64,000 bases of DNA. It comes from Clostridium sp. CCUG 7971. Its GTDB lineage: Bacteria > Bacillota > Clostridia > Peptostreptococcales > Peptostreptococcaceae. The position numbers were made by a program, and so were the translations under genes. Positions 19,038-28,814 of the stretch are shown in pieces. Under the pieces are notes generated by a model that saw nothing but the letters and a program-made list of their open reading frames with translations, ran no database searches and had not been told where the DNA came from. How positions within the stretch are numbered: position 1 is the stretch's first letter; every line of letters begins with the position of its first letter. The DNA is taken from assembly GCF_017590215.1 (NCBI RefSeq), contig NZ_JAFFPK010000024.1, forward strand, positions 1-64,000, in the 5' to 3' direction.

Positions 19038-19807
19038 TGCATATAAAAACATATGGAGTTAATGCTAAAATAGGTGATATAGATATTTTAACGAATATTA
19101 ATATAGATGTAGATAATAAAGAATTTGTAGGAATAATAGGGCCAAATGGAAGTGGAAAATCAACATTTTTAAAATGTATTTATAGAACATTAAAACCACA
19201 TGGAGGAACTATAAAATTAGATGAAGTAAATATAGATAAGCTATCTATAAAAGATACTGCTAAAAAAATGGCGGTTGTTTCTCAGCATAATTATTATGAT
19301 TTTGATTTTACTGTAAAAGATATAGTATTAATGGGGAGATCTCCTCACAAAAAAATGATGGAAAGAGATACTGAAGATGATTATAAAATTATGTATGAAT
19401 CTTTAGATAAGGTAAATATGTTAGATTTTAAGGATAGAATATTTTCTACTCTATCTGGAGGAGAGCAACAACGTATAATATTGGCAAGGGCTTTAGCTCA
19501 AAAAACATCATGCTTAATATTAGATGAACCAACTAACCACCTAGATATAAAATATCAATTACAATTAATGGATATAGTTAAAAATTTAAATATAGAAGTA
19601 GTAGCAGCAATACATGACTTAAATATTGCAGCTATGTACTGTGATAAGATATATGTATTAAAAAATGGAGAAATAGTCAAATACGGAACTCCAAAAGAAG
19701 TATTGACTAAAGAATTAATAAAAGCAGTATACGAAGTTGATGCAATAGTCAATGAAGACAGTGAAACTGGTTTAATTAATATACTTTTTAAAAGAAACTT
19801 AGCTTAA
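19037..19807 (+). CDS. btuD: Corrinoid ABC transporter ATP-binding protein (BtuD-type)
   Basis: A cytoplasmic ATPase of 256 aa that powers the BtuF/BtuC importer. Walker A is GPNGSGKST, the signature LSGGEQQR, and Walker B CLILDEPTNHLD. The open frame can be extended upstream to 18983, but that part lies inside btuC. The ATG at 19037 overlaps the btuC stop (TAATG) and sits 8 bases after GGAGGG, so it is the true start. A terminator ends the operon. Confidence 0.93.
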   Translation: MHIKTYGVNAKIGDIDILTNINIDVDNKEFVGIIGPNGSGKSTFLKCIYRTLKPHGGTIKLDEVNIDKLSIKDTAKKMAVVSQHNYYDFDFTVKDIVLMGRSPHKKMMERDTEDDYKIMYESLDKVNMLDFKDRIFSTLSGGEQQRIILARALAQKTSCLILDEPTNHLDIKYQLQLMDIVKNLNIEVVAAIHDLNIAAMYCDKIYVLKNGEIVKYGTPKEVLTKELIKAVYEVDAIVNEDSETGLINILFKRNLA

Positions 19808-19813
19808 AAGTTA

Positions 19814-19842
19814 CAGCGCCTATATTATTAGGCGCTATTTTA
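19814..19842 (+). terminator. Terminator of the btuFCD operon
   Basis: AGCGCCTA pairs with TAGGCGCT, followed by ATTTTAAT. Confidence 0.85.
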
Positions 19843-19893
19843 ATGTAAAATTATATAGTATTAAGGAAAATATATTATAGGGGGTAAGAAAAA

Positions 19894-20652
19894 ATGAAAA
19901 ATATAATTAAGAAGCTGTACTTTATACTTCCAGTTTTTCTATTAGTGGTTGGATGCCAATCTAAAAACACAGTTGAAGAAATAAATATATCAGCTGCAGC
20001 TAGTTTAAAAGAAGTTATGGGCGAAATAAAAACTGAATATGAAAGTAAAAATAAAAATATAAATCTTACTATAAATTACGGAAGTTCAGGTTCTTTAAAG
20101 CAACAAATTGAACAGGGAGCTCCATGTGATATTTTTATATCAGCAGGACAAAGCCAAGTAGATGATTTAGATAAAGGTGGATTTTTAGTATCTGATACAG
20201 TTAAAGAATTTACAAGAAATAAGCTGGCTTTAATAGCTCCAAAGGATGGAACTTTAGGTAAAATAGATGACTTGACTACAGATAAAATAAAACATATAGG
20301 TGTTGGTTATCCTGATAGTGTACCAGCAGGGAAATATGCAGATGAAGTATTAAATAGTTTAAATTTAAAAGAGAAAATAAAAGATAAATTAACCTTTGGA
20401 AAAGATGTAAAAGAAGTATTAGCTTGGACAAGCTCAGGAAATGCGGATGCAGGATTTGTTTATATAAGTGATACTGTAAATAATGATAGCGTTAAAGTAA
20501 TTGAAATTATAGATGAAAAAAATCATTCGCCAATAATTTATCCAATAGCAATTACAAAGAGTAGTAAAAGATATGAACAAAGCAAGAAGCTTGAAAAATT
20601 TCTACTTAGTGAAGATGTTAAAAAAATATTAAATAAATATGGATACAATTAA
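19894..20652 (+). CDS. modA: Molybdate-binding lipoprotein ModA
   Basis: Periplasmic-type binding protein for molybdate or tungstate, tethered through a lipobox (LVVGC, Cys21). The 252-aa sequence has the ModA opening ISAAASLKEVMGEI, the oxyanion-binding NYGSSGSLKQQIEQGAPCDIF, and the later DAGFVYISD segment. It is the first gene of modABC. The ATG follows AGGGGGTAAG. Confidence 0.94.
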   Translation: MKNIIKKLYFILPVFLLVVGCQSKNTVEEINISAAASLKEVMGEIKTEYESKNKNINLTINYGSSGSLKQQIEQGAPCDIFISAGQSQVDDLDKGGFLVSDTVKEFTRNKLALIAPKDGTLGKIDDLTTDKIKHIGVGYPDSVPAGKYADEVLNSLNLKEKIKDKLTFGKDVKEVLAWTSSGNADAGFVYISDTVNNDSVKVIEIIDEKNHSPIIYPIAITKSSKRYEQSKKLEKFLLSEDVKKILNKYGYN

Positions 20653-20684
20653 AGATTAGAAAGTATAGAAAGGAATTTAAAGTT

Positions 20685-21362
20685 ATGGATTGGTCACCAC
20701 TATATATATCTATAAAAACCTCTATTTTAGCTACTAGTATTACTTTTTTTATAGGGATATTGGTGTCTTATAAAATGGCAATGTATAAAGGAAAATTTAA
20801 GGGGTTAATTGATGGATTACTAACAATACCATTAATATTGCCACCTACAGTAATAGGTTTTTTTCTATTAATCATTTTAGGTAAGAATTCAATTTTAGGT
20901 AAATTACTTTTTTTATTTGATAAAAATATAATATTTACTTGGTCAGCAACAGTTATATCAGCAGTTGTTGTTTCATTTCCTATGATGTATAGGACGACTA
21001 GATCAGCATTTGAGCAAATTGATGATAATATTATTCTATCGGCAAGAACATTAGGTCTTAGTGAGTTAAAGATTTTTACAAAGATTGCTATTCCGCTAGC
21101 TTATCCTGGAATTATTGGAGGATGTGTATTAACATTTGCTAGAGCGCTGGGGGAATTTGGGGCAACTTTGATGATAGCAGGTAATATTCCAGGTAAAACT
21201 CAAACAATGCCAGTAGCTATTTTTTTTGCTGTTGAAAGTGGAGACATGAACAAGGCCATGACTTGGGTAATTATGATTATTTTAATATCATTTCTTATGA
21301 TTATAATTCTAAATTACTGGTCTGATAAACAACAAAAAATAATAGGAAAGAGGCTAAAGTAA
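20685..21362 (+). CDS. modB: Molybdate ABC transporter permease ModB
   Basis: A 225-aa inner-membrane permease with five or six helices. It has the ModB/CysTW EAA-type loop (RTLGLSELKIFTKIAIP) and the family tag ALGEFGATLMIAGNIPGKTQ. It starts 32 bases after modA and ends on the base before the modC start. Confidence 0.94.
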   Translation: MDWSPLYISIKTSILATSITFFIGILVSYKMAMYKGKFKGLIDGLLTIPLILPPTVIGFFLLIILGKNSILGKLLFLFDKNIIFTWSATVISAVVVSFPMMYRTTRSAFEQIDDNIILSARTLGLSELKIFTKIAIPLAYPGIIGGCVLTFARALGEFGATLMIAGNIPGKTQTMPVAIFFAVESGDMNKAMTWVIMIILISFLMIIILNYWSDKQQKIIGKRLK

Positions 21363-22400
21363 ATGTCATTTTATATTGATATAGAAAAGAAGTTAGAATC
21401 CTTTAATTTAAAAGTTAAATTTGAACAAAATGGTAATGTTCTTGGTTTTTTAGGTGAATCTGGTTGTGGTAAAAGTATGACTTTAAAATGCATAGCGGGT
21501 ATTGAAACTCCAACAAAAGGAAAAATAGTGTTAAATAATAGAATATTATTTGACTCAGAAAAGAAAATAAATTTATCAGTACAAGAAAGAAAAATTGGAT
21601 TTCTATTTCAAAATTATGCACTTTTTCCACATATGACTGTAAGAGAAAACATAGAAATTGGATTATTTAATTTAGAAAAAAATAAAATAAAAGATATATC
21701 AAATAAATATATTCAGAAATTTAAATTAGTAGGATTAGAAAATAGACATCCTCATCAACTATCAGGAGGACAATCTCAAAGAGTTGCATTAGCCAGAGTT
21801 TTAGTTACAGAGCCGCAAATATTGCTTTTAGATGAACCATTCTCAGCGCTAGACTACCATCTTAGAAGTGACATGGAAATAGAGTTAATAAATATATTAA
21901 ATGATTATAAAGGTGAAGTAATATTTGTAACTCATGATATAAAAGAAGCATATAGAGTTTGCGATGATATAGTTGTATACGATAAAGGGATATCTAAGGA
22001 TAAAAAAAGCATAGAGGAGCTATTTAAAAGTCCAAATTCAATTGTAGAAGCTAAAATTACAGGTTGTAAAAATATATTAAAAATAGAAAAAACTAAGGGT
22101 CGTAATTTTTATATTTCAGACTTAAGCTTTGTAATTAATACTAATAAAGTTTTAGATGATAATATTAATTATATAGGAATTCGCCAAGAACATATTAATT
22201 TGAAAAAAGATATAAAAGGATTATTTAAAATAAAAAATATAATAAAAAATCCATTTGGATATACAATCTTTATTAAAAATAAAGAAAATAGAGAATGTAA
22301 ACTTATTCAAGTGGACCTATATAAAGATAGTGTAGATTTTAATATTAATGATAGTGTAAATTTAAATATAAATGAAGATAAAATAATGTATCTAAAATAA
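21363..22400 (+). CDS. modC: Molybdate ABC transporter ATP-binding protein ModC
   Basis: A cytoplasmic ATPase of 345 aa. Walker A is GESGCGKS, the signature LSGGQSQRVALARVL, and Walker B LLLDEPFSALD, with an H-loop FVTHDIKEAY. The C-terminal ~110 residues form a divergent MOP/TOBE-like regulatory domain (IGIRQEHINL onwards). It starts immediately after the modB stop codon, so translation is probably coupled. Its length fits ModC rather than generic ATPases. Confidence 0.93.
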   Translation: MSFYIDIEKKLESFNLKVKFEQNGNVLGFLGESGCGKSMTLKCIAGIETPTKGKIVLNNRILFDSEKKINLSVQERKIGFLFQNYALFPHMTVRENIEIGLFNLEKNKIKDISNKYIQKFKLVGLENRHPHQLSGGQSQRVALARVLVTEPQILLLDEPFSALDYHLRSDMEIELINILNDYKGEVIFVTHDIKEAYRVCDDIVVYDKGISKDKKSIEELFKSPNSIVEAKITGCKNILKIEKTKGRNFYISDLSFVINTNKVLDDNINYIGIRQEHINLKKDIKGLFKIKNIIKNPFGYTIFIKNKENRECKLIQVDLYKDSVDFNINDSVNLNINEDKIMYLK

Positions 22401-22449
22401 ATTATAATTTTAAAAATAATTAATTGTGAAAGATACATAATATTCATTA

Positions 22450-22482
22450 GATAGCTCCTGTACTTAGCAGGAGTTATTTTAT
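22450..22482 (+). terminator. Terminator of modABC
   Basis: AGCTCCTG pairs with CAGGAGTT (one G-T pair), then ATTTTAT. The rest of the 22401-22718 gap holds the promoter and leader of the next operon. Confidence 0.8.
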
Positions 22483-22561
22483 ATATAAGGAGATTATATT
22501 TTATCTGATTTGTGGGTATATATATTTAAATTTTATGCTTGTTTATACAGTCGTAATCTTT

Positions 22562-22624
22562 TTGTAATATATATAGCTTTAAATTATGGTAAACTGTATT
22601 TAAATAAGAGGGGGAATCTTATTT
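22562..22624 (+). promoter_or_regulatory. Promoter and 5'-end hairpin of the nfeD-SPFH operon
   Basis: TTGTAA (22562-22567) and TATGGT (22585-22590) have a 17-bp spacer. The predicted transcript starts near 22597 and almost immediately forms an 8-bp stem, AAATAAGA (22602-22609) with TCTTATTT (22617-22624), with a GGGGGAA loop. A leader of about 120 bases then runs to the ATG. Confidence 0.5.
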
Positions 22625-22718
22625 TTTAGTTAATAATTTTCTTTATAAACATATATTTAATAATAGAAGATTTAAAAGCTTAATAAATTTAAAATATAAT
22701 ATTAAATGAGGGATTGAT

Positions 22719-23144
22719 ATGAAGTTAATATGGTTAATAATAGCTATTGCGTTTGGGATAGCAGAGGCTATGACACCTAGTTTAACATTAATATGGTTTA
22801 GCATAGGTGCATTAGTAGTATTATTTTTAAGCAGCTTTATAGAGAGTATATTTATACAAATAGTACTATTTGCAATAATATCTACAGCTCTTTTATTTAT
22901 AGCTACTAAAAAAATAGTAAAAAAAGATGAAAGTTATAAATACAATACTAACTTGCAGGCTATTATTTCAAAGAGAGGAACAGTGGAGTCAGAAATACTT
23001 CCGGGTCAAACTGGATTAGTAGTAGTTGATAGTGAAAAGTGGAGTGCTATATCTATTGATGGAAGAAAATTAGAAAAAGGCGATATAGTAGAAGTAGTTA
23101 AAATTGAGGGAGTTAAATTAGTTGTTAAAAAAATAAAAAAATAA
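22719..23144 (+). CDS. NfeD-like membrane protein
   Basis: A 141-aa protein with two or three N-terminal helices, then a small OB-fold domain (about 80-140: SKRGTVESEILPGQTGLVVV, IDGRKLEKGDIVEVVKIEGVKLVVKK). This is the NfeD short form. NfeD proteins pair with SPFH proteins in membrane microdomains. It is the first gene of a two-gene operon, with the SPFH gene 22 bases downstream. Confidence 0.9.
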   Translation: MKLIWLIIAIAFGIAEAMTPSLTLIWFSIGALVVLFLSSFIESIFIQIVLFAIISTALLFIATKKIVKKDESYKYNTNLQAIISKRGTVESEILPGQTGLVVVDSEKWSAISIDGRKLEKGDIVEVVKIEGVKLVVKKIKK

Positions 23145-23166
23145 ATATAATGGGGGTATAATTTAA

Positions 23167-24165
23167 ATGGTAGAATCAGTAATGCCGCTAATATTACCGA
23201 TAGTATTAATAGTTATTGTTGTAATATTAGCCTTATCATGTGTTAGGGTAATAAAGCAGTCTAAAGTAGGAATAGTAATGAGACTTGGAAAGTTTTTAAA
23301 AGTAGCAGATACAGGAGTTCATTTTTTAGTACCATTTATAGATACTATGAGCTATGTAATTGATTTAAGAGAAAATGTAGTAGATTTTCCACCGCAACCA
23401 GTTATAACTAAGGATAATGTAACTATGCAAATAGATACTGTAGTTTATTATAGAGTTACAGATCCAGCTAGATATGTATTTGAAATAGCAAATCCAATAA
23501 CAGCAATAGAAAATCTAACAGCTACAACTCTTAGAAATATAATAGGTGAATTAGATTTAGATGAAACTCTAACTTCTAGAGATATAATAAATACAAAAAT
23601 GAGAGTTATATTAGATGAAGCAACAGATAAGTGGGGTATAAAAGTAAATAGAGTTGAACTTAAAAATATAATGCCACCACATGACATTCAAGTAGCAATG
23701 GAAAAACAAATGAGAGCTGAAAGAGAGAGAAGAGAATCTATCCTTCAAGCAGAAGGAAGCAAATCAGCATCTATCCTTCAAGCAGAAGGTGAAAAGCAAT
23801 CTTCTATATTAAAAGCTGAAGCTAAAAAAGAATCTATGATTCGTGAAGCAGAAGGTCAAAAAGAAGCAGCTATACTAGGTGCACAAGGGGAAGCTGAGGC
23901 AATAAGACAAATAGCAATAGCTAAGGCACAAGGGGAAGCAGAAGTTATACTTAGAGTGCAAGAAGCTACAGCAAAAGGCTTAAGAGAAGTATTCTCTGCT
24001 ATGAAAGAATCTGATGTGGATGATAACATATTAGCATTAAAATCTATAGAAGCCCTTGAAAAAGTCGCTAATGGAAATGCAACTAAACTTGTATTACCTT
24101 CAGATACTGTTAATTTCTTAGGTACATTTAAAGGAATAAAAGAGGTTTTAGGTGATGATAAGTAG
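23167..24165 (+). CDS. SPFH/stomatin-family membrane protein (QmcA-like)
   Basis: A 332-aa protein with one N-terminal membrane helix followed by an SPFH domain (about 30-185; VVDFPPQPVITKDNVTMQIDT-like core). A long Ala/Glu-rich coiled coil (about 180-265) contains repeated QAEGSKSASILQAEGE-type units. These proteins oligomerise into membrane scaffolds. The partner NfeD is directly upstream. Confidence 0.93.
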   Translation: MVESVMPLILPIVLIVIVVILALSCVRVIKQSKVGIVMRLGKFLKVADTGVHFLVPFIDTMSYVIDLRENVVDFPPQPVITKDNVTMQIDTVVYYRVTDPARYVFEIANPITAIENLTATTLRNIIGELDLDETLTSRDIINTKMRVILDEATDKWGIKVNRVELKNIMPPHDIQVAMEKQMRAERERRESILQAEGSKSASILQAEGEKQSSILKAEAKKESMIREAEGQKEAAILGAQGEAEAIRQIAIAKAQGEAEVILRVQEATAKGLREVFSAMKESDVDDNILALKSIEALEKVANGNATKLVLPSDTVNFLGTFKGIKEVLGDDK

Positions 24166-24190
24166 TATTTATATATAATAAATTATTTTA

Positions 24191-24223
24191 AAGAAGTCTT
24201 ATAATTTTATAAGACTTCTTTTT
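24191..24223 (+). terminator. Terminator of the nfeD-SPFH operon
   Basis: AAGAAGTCTTATAA pairs with TTATAAGACTTCTT, followed by a T-run. Confidence 0.93.
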
Positions 24224-24350
24224 TAGATTCAATATTAATTGAATATTTAACACGAATAAACTCGATATATGAAAATAGGTTTATTAATATGGAATAACAT
24301 ACAATAAAATGACTGAATTTTTCTAAAACTTATTCGTAAAGTATATAATG

Positions 24351-24402
24351 TTTTACTATATAATTAATTAAAGCATAGAACATTTTACTATATAATTAAT
24401 TA
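24351..24402 (+). repeat. 20-bp direct repeat upstream of the glycogen operon
   Basis: TTTTACTATATAATTAATTA occurs at 24351-24370 and again at 24383-24402, a 32-bp period. Each copy contains TATAAT, and a third TATAAT lies at 24344-24349. It may be a duplicated promoter or operator for glgB; no convincing -35 boxes are seen. Confidence 0.8.
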
Positions 24403-24439
24403 CTATATGAGAGGTCAATAGGGGGAGGAAATTTTACAT

Positions 24440-26458
24440 ATGGCGTACAAAAAAAATATAAAATATGAAGATCTCATTAGCCAAGAAAATATTGATAGAT
24501 TTAAAATGGGTCATTCATATGATAGCTATAAATTTATGGGAAGCCATATAGCTACGTGCAAAGGTAAAAAGGGGATATGTTTTAATGTATGGGCACCAAA
24601 TGCGAAAAATGTGTATTTAGTAGGAGATTTCAATGATTGGAACAAAGAATCATATCCTATGGAAAATATTAATGATAGTGGAATATGGAGTATTTTTCTA
24701 ACAAATGTAATAATAGGTCAATCATATAAATATAATGTAATAGGTTGGGATGGTATCAGTAGAATGAAATCGGATCCATATGCAGTATATTCTCAAAAAA
24801 GGCCAAATACTGCATCTATAGTATATAATCAAGACGATTATAAGTGGAAAGATCAAAAATGGTTAAAAAATAGAGAAAATAAAAAGTATGACAATGAGCC
24901 GATGAATATTTATGAGGTTCATTTAGGTTCATGGAAAAGAAAATGGGATGGGGAATTTTTTTCTTATGATGAACTATATGAAATGATAGATTATGTAAAA
25001 GATATGGGATATACACATATAGAAATACTTCCTATAACAGAGCATCCATTAGATGAATCTTGGGGATATCAAACTATAGGATATTATAGTAGCACTAGCA
25101 GGTATGGTAGACCAGATGAATTTAAAGCATTTATAGATAAGTGCCATGAAAGTGAAATTGGAGTAATAGTAGATTTTGCATATAGCCATTTTTGCAAAGA
25201 TGAACATGGATTATATAAATTTGATGGGACTAATCAATTTGAATATAGTGATCCACTAAAGGCTGAAAATATAGGCTGGGGAACTGCTCATTTTGATTTA
25301 GGAAAATCAGAAGTTAATAGCTTTTTATTATCAAACGCCATTTATTGGTTTAATGAATTTCATATAGATGGAATGAGAGTAGATGCAGTATCCAGTATGT
25401 TGTATTTAGACTATGACATAGGTCAATGGAAACCGAATAAATATGGCGGAAGAGAAAATTTAGAAGCAATAGATTTCTTAAAACGATTTAATGAAACCAT
25501 ATATAGATATGTTGATAACCCTATAGTAGTAGCTGAAGAATCTACAGCATGGCCAATGGTAACAGGACCAACATATAAGGGAGCACTAGGTTTTACATAT
25601 AAATGGAATATGGGTTGGATGAATGATACATTAAGATACATGGAAATGGATCCTATATATAGGAAATATCATCATGAATTAATAACTTTTTCTTTTATGT
25701 ATGCCTTCTCGGAAAATTTCATACTACCCTTATCTCATGATGAAGTTGTCCATGGTAAAAAATCATTATTGGATAAAATGCCAGGGGATACATGGCAAAA
25801 ATTTGCAAATCTTAGAGCTTTATATGCGTATTATATGATACACCCAGGAAAGAAACTTTTATTTATGGGATGCGAATTTGCTCAAGGATTAGAGTGGAGA
25901 TATGCTTATGGATTAGAATGGGAGCTTTTAGAAATAGAGCCTCATATTAAGATGAAAGATTATATAAGAGATTTAAATAATTTATATAGAAGTGAAAAAG
26001 CCTTACATGAAATAGATAATAGCTATGAAGGTTTTGATTTTATTGATCCTCACAATAGTGAACAAAGTGTAGTAGTACTTATGAGAAAAGGGAAAAAGCC
26101 TAAAGATTTTATGATAGCAGTAATAAACTTCACTCCTATTGTTTACTATGACTATAAAGTAGGTGTTCCATATGAGGGTGTATATGAAGAAGCATTAAAC
26201 TCTGACAATGATAAATATTTTGGATCAAACCAAACCATGAAAGGTGCTAAGTTAACTTCTACAAATGAAAAATGGCATAATAAAGACCACTATATAAAAA
26301 TTAAAGTTCCTCCTTTAGGAGTAAGTTTTATTAAGGGAAAAGATATATTTTTAGATAAATTAGATATAAATAAAGAAGAGAAAATACTTATTGGTGGTAA
26401 TAGTAAGAAAAGTGAAATTATAAATAAAAAAAGTATAATCAAAGTTCAGGAATTATAA
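24440..26458 (+). CDS. glgB: 1,4-alpha-glucan branching enzyme
   Basis: GlgB introduces alpha-1,6 branches into glycogen. The 672-aa protein has an N-terminal CBM48 domain (about 45-130, FNVWAPNAKNVYLVGDFNDW), then a GH13 barrel. The nucleophile is D315 in GMRVDAVSSMLYLDY, the acid/base is E366 in VAEEST, and the third acid lies in LPLSHDEVVHGKKSL. A C-terminal all-beta domain and a short Lys-rich tail follow. It is the first gene of glgBCDAP plus an amylase. The ATG lies 10 bases after GGGGGAGG. Confidence 0.96.
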   Translation: MAYKKNIKYEDLISQENIDRFKMGHSYDSYKFMGSHIATCKGKKGICFNVWAPNAKNVYLVGDFNDWNKESYPMENINDSGIWSIFLTNVIIGQSYKYNVIGWDGISRMKSDPYAVYSQKRPNTASIVYNQDDYKWKDQKWLKNRENKKYDNEPMNIYEVHLGSWKRKWDGEFFSYDELYEMIDYVKDMGYTHIEILPITEHPLDESWGYQTIGYYSSTSRYGRPDEFKAFIDKCHESEIGVIVDFAYSHFCKDEHGLYKFDGTNQFEYSDPLKAENIGWGTAHFDLGKSEVNSFLLSNAIYWFNEFHIDGMRVDAVSSMLYLDYDIGQWKPNKYGGRENLEAIDFLKRFNETIYRYVDNPIVVAEESTAWPMVTGPTYKGALGFTYKWNMGWMNDTLRYMEMDPIYRKYHHELITFSFMYAFSENFILPLSHDEVVHGKKSLLDKMPGDTWQKFANLRALYAYYMIHPGKKLLFMGCEFAQGLEWRYAYGLEWELLEIEPHIKMKDYIRDLNNLYRSEKALHEIDNSYEGFDFIDPHNSEQSVVVLMRKGKKPKDFMIAVINFTPIVYYDYKVGVPYEGVYEEALNSDNDKYFGSNQTMKGAKLTSTNEKWHNKDHYIKIKVPPLGVSFIKGKDIFLDKLDINKEEKILIGGNSKKSEIINKKSIIKVQEL

Positions 26459-26514
26459 AAATATAAAAAATATTTTAATAATAAATTAGTAATTAGTAAT
26501 AAGGGGGATAACTA

Positions 26515-27669
26515 GTGAAAAAAGAAATGTTAGCTATGATTTTAGCAGGGGGACAAGGTTCAAGACTAGGAGTTTTTACAAAAAGAATTGCTAAGCCAGC
26601 AGTATCATTCGGTGGAAAGTATAGAATAATAGATTTTGTATTAAGCAATTGTTCTAATTCAGGTATAGATACAGTAGGTGTATTAACACAATATAGACCA
26701 TTAATTTTAAATACTCATATAGGCATGGGAAGCCATTGGGATTTAGATAGAATAAATGGTGGAGTATATGTACTTCAACCATATATGAATGAAACAGAAG
26801 GAAATTGGTATAAAGGTACTGCAGATGCTATATATAAAAATATGGATTTTATAGATAATTATAACCCTGAATATGTATTAGTATTATCAGGTGATCATAT
26901 ATATAAAATGGATTATAATAAAATGCTATCATATCATAAAGAAAGAAATGCAAAAGCTACTATAGCTGTAATTGAAGTTCCATGGGATGAAGCTTCAAGA
27001 TTTGGAATAATGAATACAAATAATGATGGAAGTATTTATGAATTTGATGAAAAACCTGAAAATCCTAAAAATAATTTAGCCTCTATGGGAGTTTATATAT
27101 TTGATTGGAAAGTCTTAAAAAGTTACTTTAAACAGATTGAAACAGAAAATGTAAACTATGATGATTTTGGAAAAAATTTATTACCTCAAATGCTAGAAGA
27201 CAATGTTGAAATGTTTGCATATCCGTTCACGGGATATTGGAGAGATGTAGGTACTATACAAAGCTTGTGGGAAGCTAATATGGATCTTATAAATTCAGAA
27301 GAAACATTAAAGTTAAATGATAATAAATGGAGAATATACACAAATACAAAGGCTATGCCTCCTCAATATGTTGGTTCAAATGCAAATTTAAGTAAATCAA
27401 TGATAGCAGATGGTTGCATGGTACTAGGTAAAGTGGATCACTCTGTATTGTCTCATGGAGTAGAAATTGGAGAAGGCAGTATTATAAAAGATTCGGTAAT
27501 AATGCCTAATGTTAAAATAGGTAAAAATGTAGTTATAGAAAAGGCTATGATTGGAGAAGGGGCAATAATAGAAAATAATTGCTATATAAAAAATGATAGA
27601 AATGAAATAAATGTAGTTTCTGAGTATGAAGTTATAAAAGCTGAAGCTGTATTAGAAGGAGGTCTGTAA
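26515..27669 (+). CDS. glgC: Glucose-1-phosphate adenylyltransferase, catalytic subunit
   Basis: GlgC makes ADP-glucose from glucose-1-phosphate and ATP, the committed step of glycogen synthesis. The 384-aa protein has a complete nucleotidyltransferase motif ([20 protein letters not shown]), the substrate-binding FDEKPENP, and a left-handed beta-helix C-terminus with hexapeptide-like repeats. It starts with GTG behind AAGGGGG and is separated from glgD by one base. In Firmicutes GlgC works with GlgD. Confidence 0.96.
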   Translation: MKKEMLAMILAGGQGSRLGVFTKRIAKPAVSFGGKYRIIDFVLSNCSNSGIDTVGVLTQYRPLILNTHIGMGSHWDLDRINGGVYVLQPYMNETEGNWYKGTADAIYKNMDFIDNYNPEYVLVLSGDHIYKMDYNKMLSYHKERNAKATIAVIEVPWDEASRFGIMNTNNDGSIYEFDEKPENPKNNLASMGVYIFDWKVLKSYFKQIETENVNYDDFGKNLLPQMLEDNVEMFAYPFTGYWRDVGTIQSLWEANMDLINSEETLKLNDNKWRIYTNTKAMPPQYVGSNANLSKSMIADGCMVLGKVDHSVLSHGVEIGEGSIIKDSVIMPNVKIGKNVVIEKAMIGEGAIIENNCYIKNDRNEINVVSEYEVIKAEAVLEGGL

Positions 27670-27670
27670 A

Positions 27671-28798
27671 ATGGCAAATAAGTGTATGGGATTAATAAAT
27701 TTAAATAAAAAAGGGGAGCCAAATATAAGTAAACTTAATTATGGAAGACCCTTAGCATCAACGCCGATAGCAGGAAGATATAGAGTAATAGATTTCACTT
27801 TATCTAATATGGTAAACTCAGGAATTACTAATATAGGAATATATGCAAAAGAAAAATACAGATCTTTAACTGATCACATAGGAAGCGGAAAAGATTGGGA
27901 TTTAAGTAGAAAAAAAGGTGGATTATATATATTTAGTCCAGAAGATACAGAGGTTCAAAATAAATATCCATATAGAAAAGGAGATATTTACAATATCTTA
28001 TGCAATATTGGATACATAGAAAAGAGTGAAGAAGAATATATATTAATTTCACCAAGTTATATGATGTGTAATATGGATTATAGTGAAGCGATTAAATATC
28101 ATATAAGATCTAAAAATGATATAACAATGGTATATAAACCAGTTGATAATGCAAATGAAGATTTTGATGGAAATTTGACTCTGGTGCTAGATGATAAAAA
28201 AGTAGTAAATATAGGTAGTAACTTAGGGGTATACTCTAATGCAAATATATGGATGGAAACATACATAATGAAAAGAGAAGATTTTATAAAAACTATATAT
28301 ATGTTAAGTAATACAGGAGAATATTTATATTTAGAAGATTACATATCTGAAAATGTAAATAATTTAAGAGTTGGAGCGTATGAATACAATGGATATTTAA
28401 AATGTATAAAAACAACTAAATCATACTTTGATATGAGTAAAGACTTATTAAATATAGATATAGCTAAGGAATTATTATATTCAGATAGAAGAATATTAAC
28501 TAAAGAAAAAAATGAATCGCCTACAGTATATTCTGATAATGCAAATGTAGAGAATTCATTTATAGCTACAGGATGCGTAATAGAAGGAAATGTGAAAAAT
28601 AGTATTATATTTAGAAAGGTACATATAAAAGAAGGTGCTAATATAGAAAACTGTGTAGTGATGCAAAACTGCATTATAGATAAAGGTGCATATTTACAAA
28701 ATGTTATATTTGATAAAAATATAAATATGGGTGAAGGAAAAGAATTAAGAGGAGATGAAAATTATCCTATAGTCATAGAAAAAGATATAAGTATTTAG
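27671..28798 (+). CDS. glgD: GlgD, regulatory partner of ADP-glucose pyrophosphorylase
   Basis: A 375-aa GlgC paralogue. The N-terminus (MGLINLNKKGEPNISKLN) lacks the GGxGxRL phosphate-binding motif retained by GlgC, although PIAGRYRVIDFTLSNMVNSG and the hexapeptide C-terminus are kept. This fits the non-catalytic GlgD family that activates GlgC in a heterotetramer. It lies one base after glgC. Confidence 0.94.
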   Translation: MANKCMGLINLNKKGEPNISKLNYGRPLASTPIAGRYRVIDFTLSNMVNSGITNIGIYAKEKYRSLTDHIGSGKDWDLSRKKGGLYIFSPEDTEVQNKYPYRKGDIYNILCNIGYIEKSEEEYILISPSYMMCNMDYSEAIKYHIRSKNDITMVYKPVDNANEDFDGNLTLVLDDKKVVNIGSNLGVYSNANIWMETYIMKREDFIKTIYMLSNTGEYLYLEDYISENVNNLRVGAYEYNGYLKCIKTTKSYFDMSKDLLNIDIAKELLYSDRRILTKEKNESPTVYSDNANVENSFIATGCVIEGNVKNSIIFRKVHIKEGANIENCVVMQNCIIDKGAYLQNVIFDKNINMGEGKELRGDENYPIVIEKDISI

Positions 28799-28814
28799 AG
28801 GGGGGAAATTTTTA

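Noticed and set aside
22497-22629. Open frame of about 44 codons before nfeD
   Set aside because: A ribosome-like AAGGAGA is present but there is no ATG, GTG or TTG at proper distance, and the frame covers the promoter.
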